The position numbers were made by a program, and so were the translations under genes. Source: Nymphaea colorata (taxonomy: Eukaryota > Streptophyta > Magnoliopsida > Nymphaeales > Nymphaeaceae). From it: a stretch of 64,000 bases of DNA. The stretch is taken from the NCBI RefSeq assembly GCF_008831285.2, contig NC_045139.1, positions 17,962,354 to 18,026,353 of the forward strand. The letters run 5' to 3'. The notes under the pieces are model-generated. The model was not told the DNA's origin, did not search any database, and worked only from the letters and a program-made list of their open reading frames with translations. Shown here piece after piece: positions 60,701-64,000 of the stretch (positions are counted from its first letter, which is position 1; every line of letters begins with the position of its first letter).

Positions 60701-62674
60701 AGCTACAAACAAATTGCCTTCGTTTTCATTAAATCATTGATAAAATCATAGTTTATTATTCATTAATTGCTATTTTTGTTATTTACGAACACTTTCATTA
60801 CTAGTTCATTGTTAGTAGAAAGTTTATTTATATCTATAGATATACCTATATATACATCATTGCTGCACCTAACTGTTTTCTTGGAAGTTGCACACCAGTA
60901 CCTGCACCATGCACCTTTGTGGCATAGCATGAAATGACTGTGTGTGTAATTTTGAACATATTAATGTCAATCAAGAAATTGAAAAGAATAAATCTTTTCC
61001 AATTTTTTTTATTGAAATTCAATAAGTAGAAAAAGATAAATTCAAGAAAAAAATAAGGGATTTAGGTTTAGCGAATCTTAGTCTACTTTAGTAAACTAAA
61101 AATAATATAATGTTTTGGGGTCAAAATAAAAGAAGAAAATGGACTGATTATATAATACTTTAGTGCAAGAAAACAGGAAAAAAAATCTCTTCCTTCTGTC
61201 CCTTGCTCACATTTTTAAGAAAAAGAAAAATTCTTTCTTCCCCCCTCTGAATGCTTTGCTCATGAGAGGAAGAAAGGAATGTGAGAAACTATTCCCATGC
61301 GTCAGGATTTGATTCCACAATTCCCTCTCGGTATGCTGGTTTAGTGGCCTGTCCTTCAATCTACCCCACCACTTTGAGTAGGTTCCACAATTCCATCGGT
61401 TAATCTGGAGCTTATCATTTGCATATTGGTTCTTACGAAGTTCCACAGCCTTCAGTCTAGATAAATCGCTGATGTATATCTGCATTGATAAGTCCTTTAC
61501 AATATTTTACTCTTGTAAAAATTTAACTTCGTTGGTTTTAATAGAGTTTCCTTGTTCTTTTGCAGCCACTCATCAATCTGGATATGTGGGAGGTATATTA
61601 GTGAACTGGATTTTGACCTCTTTTATTTATATGTTGCTGAGGTAATCGATTCACTTTTTTTTTTTGTTACTTGTGCAGCACGCGTACTATCTTGACCACA
61701 AGGTGAATCATAAATCCGTGTTTGCTCTTAATAAAAATTGTGGCCCATCTGCATGCATTTGTTTCTTTCAAAGAATAGTTTCTAATGTGGTGATCAGTTT
61801 GGATTCATAAAATGGAGCATGGACATATCCTCACATGGACACTTTACTTAGCTTGTGGCTATGTGCATCCTGGGTTGACCTGATAAAGGCACTTGACGCT
61901 TCATGGACATCGTGGAACCATGATGCAGGCAATTATTCTTCTGATTTGATGGACTTGATGTCTTGAAAAATTCACATCTTGAATTTGAAGTCCGTGGAAA
62001 ATGCAATGTGCTGTGTCACTTCCCACCAAGCCATTGTTGTGGGTGTAGGACCTGGTGCCAAGGAGGTGTAACCCAGGGGATTCTCCGGCCGCTCCCAAGA
62101 GAGTTCTTGTCTTTATGAGCCAATTTCTAAGTTTTGTCACGTGGAGATGCCAATTCTTAGGTTGCTTTTGTCAATCCCTTTCGGTTATGAATTTCGATGA
62201 AAGTTTCAAAACTTGCTACTGTAAACACCTGCATGAGCACCTTTCACACACACACACACACACATGCACCGTGTGCAGACACGTTTTTAATTGCGTATGT
62301 TTAGCCTGGTCTGTTGTATGTTAGTTTTAGCTACCATGTCTATGAAGTTTGTTCACAACCTCATGCCTTGTTTCTGCATTCATACCCATGTAACACATGT
62401 ATAGCTGGAGGTTATCATGTTTAAATGTTACAAGCATGCGACATTGCTGCTAGTCCTCAAAACAGTGAATTTCTTTTCCGTCATATCCTTGAGTACTGAT
62501 CGGTGACATTTCACATCTGAAACTTGACTTTGTTGTCTTGGTGAACAGAATGATAAAGAGAAATATGTTCTGACATTCCTCAATCACCTCGTGTCATGGA
62601 ATGCAGCAACTTCACGTATGATTCGTGCTGAAGCTTTTGTGAATCTAGGGGAGCCTAAAGTCCCAGTTGCTTGA
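55321..62674 (+). CDS. FSD3: plastid iron superoxide dismutase, FSD3 type, eight exons
   Basis: Converts superoxide to hydrogen peroxide and oxygen in the plastid. Exons: 55321-55452, 56918-56998, 57293-57481, 60009-60180, 60318-60391, 61566-61592, 61679-61702 and 62549-62674; all junctions are GT-AG and the frame is kept through 274 residues. The N-terminus is a Ser-rich, basic transit peptide (about 1-60, with a run of ten Ser). Metal ligands by alignment with E. coli FeSOD: His86, His138, Asp222 and His226; Tyr94 matches the active-site Tyr and Gln134 the Fe-type Gln, so iron rather than manganese is expected. [19 protein letters not shown] and the ending [15 protein letters not shown] match Arabidopsis FSD3, a nucleoid protein associated with the plastid-encoded RNA polymerase. 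FSD3 is far closer than FSD1 or FSD2, which differ at the C-terminus. Odd points are two micro-exons and ISGDI where FSD3 has a Trp-Asp-Asp segment. Confidence 0.93.
55453..56917 (+). other. Fe-SOD intron 1
   Basis: This 1465-bp intron has a donor reading GACAG then GTTCTTTG and an acceptor reading TTTCAG then CGTGCA. AT-rich; no gene or clear element inside. Confidence 0.85.
57004..57038. repeat. (CT)n microsatellite next to the Fe-SOD intron 2 donor
   Basis: The CT run starts six bases after the exon 2 boundary (GTAATCTCT). A polypyrimidine tract at the 5' end of an intron is unusual. Confidence 0.95.
57709..57780. repeat. (GT)n-(TA)n microsatellite in Fe-SOD intron 3
   Basis: A short GTGTGTGTGT run is followed by about 58 bp of TA. 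It directly abuts the tandem duplication that begins at 57779. Confidence 0.95.
57779..58089. repeat. about 171-bp tandem duplication in Fe-SOD intron 3
   Basis: Copy 1 begins TTCAATCATACC at 57779 and copy 2 at 57950; both run through TGTTTTCCAGCA, CACAAATCTAATTGTA and ATTCTATTGGATAAAAAATT. Each copy is preceded by a TATATAT tract, so the microsatellite was probably part of the unit and then expanded only in front of copy 1. Confidence 0.85.
60392..61565 (+). other. Fe-SOD intron 5
   Basis: This 1174-bp intron has a donor reading GACATA then GTAAGC and an acceptor reading TTTTGCAG then CCACTC. It is AT-rich with no gene inside; the minus-strand frame at 61207-61485 has no domain. Confidence 0.8.
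61703..62548 (+). other. Fe-SOD intron 7
   Basis: This 846-bp intron has a donor reading CACAAG then GTGAAT and an acceptor reading GTGAACAG then AATGAT. It holds a short (CA)n run near 62245-62265. Confidence 0.85.
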
Positions 62675-62730
62675 ATTTCTTCTCGGCTGTTTTTTGTACT
62701 AGGTCTGCCTCGTTTGACCAGCTTAGAAGA

Positions 62731-62736
62731 AATAAA
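62731..62736 (+). promoter_or_regulatory. candidate poly(A) signal of the Fe-SOD gene
   Basis: AATAAA lies 57 bp after the stop codon at 62674 and immediately before a (CT)n tract. Confidence 0.55.

Positions 62737-62740
<4 letters not shown>

Positions 62741-62782
<42 letters not shown>
62741..62782. repeat. (CT)n microsatellite in the Fe-SOD 3' region
   Basis: This is a pure CT run of about 42 bp, starting five bases after the candidate poly(A) signal. It may lie within the 3' UTR. Confidence 0.95.
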
Positions 62783-62787
<5 letters not shown>

Positions 62788-64000
62788 AGTCCACAACTTC
62801 CCATAGTATACATGGTACAGATTTTGGACGATTTAGTAAGTTGGAAATCAGAGCTCAGTCAAATCTGGTACTGAAATTTCAATGCAATTTTGGGTCCACG
62901 CACGCATATATACAACAAATAAAACTAACTAATTGTAATAATTGAAAAGAAAAAAGAAAACGATGACTTGCATTGGCCTGTCTCGTTCTCTACAAGGGTT
63001 AACACACGGATATGACTAAAACTAGTACACGTGGTTTAAAATGATAATTTTATCATTTATGTTGGAAATTCATGGAATCTTACCTAAAGCAGAGATCAAA
63101 ACCGGATCTGTCTTGAAGTTTTGTGAATCGCATTACATACTTAATCTGGCGGCTTCTATTCAAAATCCCGTCCGCCATGGATCCGGGTGGAGTCGTAGCC
63201 AACGGGGTGGCCCCCGACAAACTCCATCCTCAATTGGGCCCGGATTGTATCAACGGCCCGAGATCCGCCCCCCTGGGTCAACTCTAACGGGATCGATCCG
63301 AGACGGCGCTAGGTTCATAGCCGACCCGTTGATCTGTAAACGCGGGTGGCATAATCCGGTAAATTACTTTTCGAACAGGGCCATATTTAATTGCTGCTCC
63401 GTTAGGCTGCGTCTTCTCAGCTTAGCCGGTCGAGCTTATAAGTCTCTGCCTGGATTCGGTTCTTTCCGATGTGGTCCAGAGTGCATTCGAAACACGTTTA
63501 AATATAATAATCACGGTATTTTCAGATTCAAACTAAAATATAAGTCAGAGCCGTTTCTCATCCCTGCCATTAGTGCGATTCTTTTCAATGTGAAAGAAAT
63601 GTCTTAATATTTTTTTTTTTTAATTTTTTTGTCTGGATCCTGTACTATTGTATACGTTTTGGGTCCAAATTAACTCTTAAGCTTTGAACGTTATTTGTGT
63701 GTGGCATGCGTCCAGACCCGAATGTTAGCATTATGGATTTAGATGCACCTGCTGCATGTTGAAGAAAATTTCTTATTCTATAAAATAGTAAACGAGCACA
63801 ATCTTTATCAAACAAAACCCAAATTTTCTCATGGTTTTGAACTAGTGCTAACCCGTATGATCTAGACCGGATTTCAAACGGCTATTAGGTCATTGGATCT
63901 TGGTTTTTTTATGGTGAGATTGTGATGAAGCGGCACAAACCCATAATCTGATTTGAACCAACAAGGCCTGGACTTTATCCGGTCCATCTGCAGCTGTAGA
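62783..64000. other. downstream region, one open frame of unknown meaning
   Basis: The region contains the longest frame not explained by a recognised gene: 63041-63607 plus, 188 codons. A GC-richer patch at 63165-63360 (CCGG and GGCCC words) sits inside it. No domain, signal peptide or family similarity is recognised, and the two ends are AT-rich with no supporting codon bias. I do not call it a gene. The last 400 bp show nothing. Confidence 0.4.

Noticed and set aside
1..64000. tRNA, rRNA, CRISPR array, autonomous retrotransposon or DNA transposon
   Set aside because: No tRNA with matching A and B boxes plus a foldable acceptor stem, no rRNA-like text, no regularly spaced repeats, and no reverse transcriptase, integrase or transposase motifs were seen.

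Overview
The window is nuclear DNA of a flowering plant. Supporting signs are intron-containing genes with GT/AG junctions, TATA boxes, AATAAA-type poly(A) signals, plant-only families (plant defensins, an SH4-type trihelix factor, a plastid Fe superoxide dismutase, a peroxisomal acyl-activating enzyme), many long (TA)n/(CT)n microsatellites and small MITE-type transposons. The sequence does not allow naming the species. Most of the window is AT-rich and non-coding. I recognise six protein-coding genes, reconstructed exon by exon by splicing in phase.

Layout. (1) 1946-2682 and 7367-8008, minus strand: two two-exon plant defensin genes about 4.7 kb apart, each with a signal-peptide exon, an eight-cysteine exon, a TATA box and a poly(A) signal. 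They are a diverged pair: one mature peptide is strongly basic, the other about neutral. (2) 10122-13917, minus: a seven-exon coiled-coil protein of about 376 residues; its first intron is probably GC-AG and its fourth intron carries a hAT-like MITE. (3) 19544-22158, minus: a two-exon trihelix transcription factor of the SH4-related type, with a proline run just before the intron. (4) about 22.3-40.3 kb: an 18-kb gene-poor stretch with one well-bounded Harbinger-like MITE and other small repeats. (5) 40580-42361, plus: a GC-rich, intronless acyl-activating enzyme ending in the peroxisomal signal SRL, with a TATA box and a 68-bp tandem duplication upstream. (6) about 44.25-54.44 kb: a non-coding tandem segmental duplication, with copy B enlarged by nested insertions. 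(7) 55321-62674, plus: an eight-exon plastid Fe-superoxide dismutase of the FSD3 type, whose last two metal ligands sit on neighbouring micro-exons of 27 and 24 nt.

The genes do not form a pathway. They cover secreted defence peptides, a probable transcription factor, a structural coiled-coil protein, peroxisomal acyl-CoA synthesis and plastid superoxide removal. No reverse transcriptase, integrase or transposase reading frame was found, so mobile DNA is limited to non-autonomous elements and remnants. I saw no tRNA, rRNA or CRISPR. The least explained structures are the roughly 3-kb tandem duplication at 44-54 kb, the shared A-rich hAT-like MITE family and the probable GC-AG intron.
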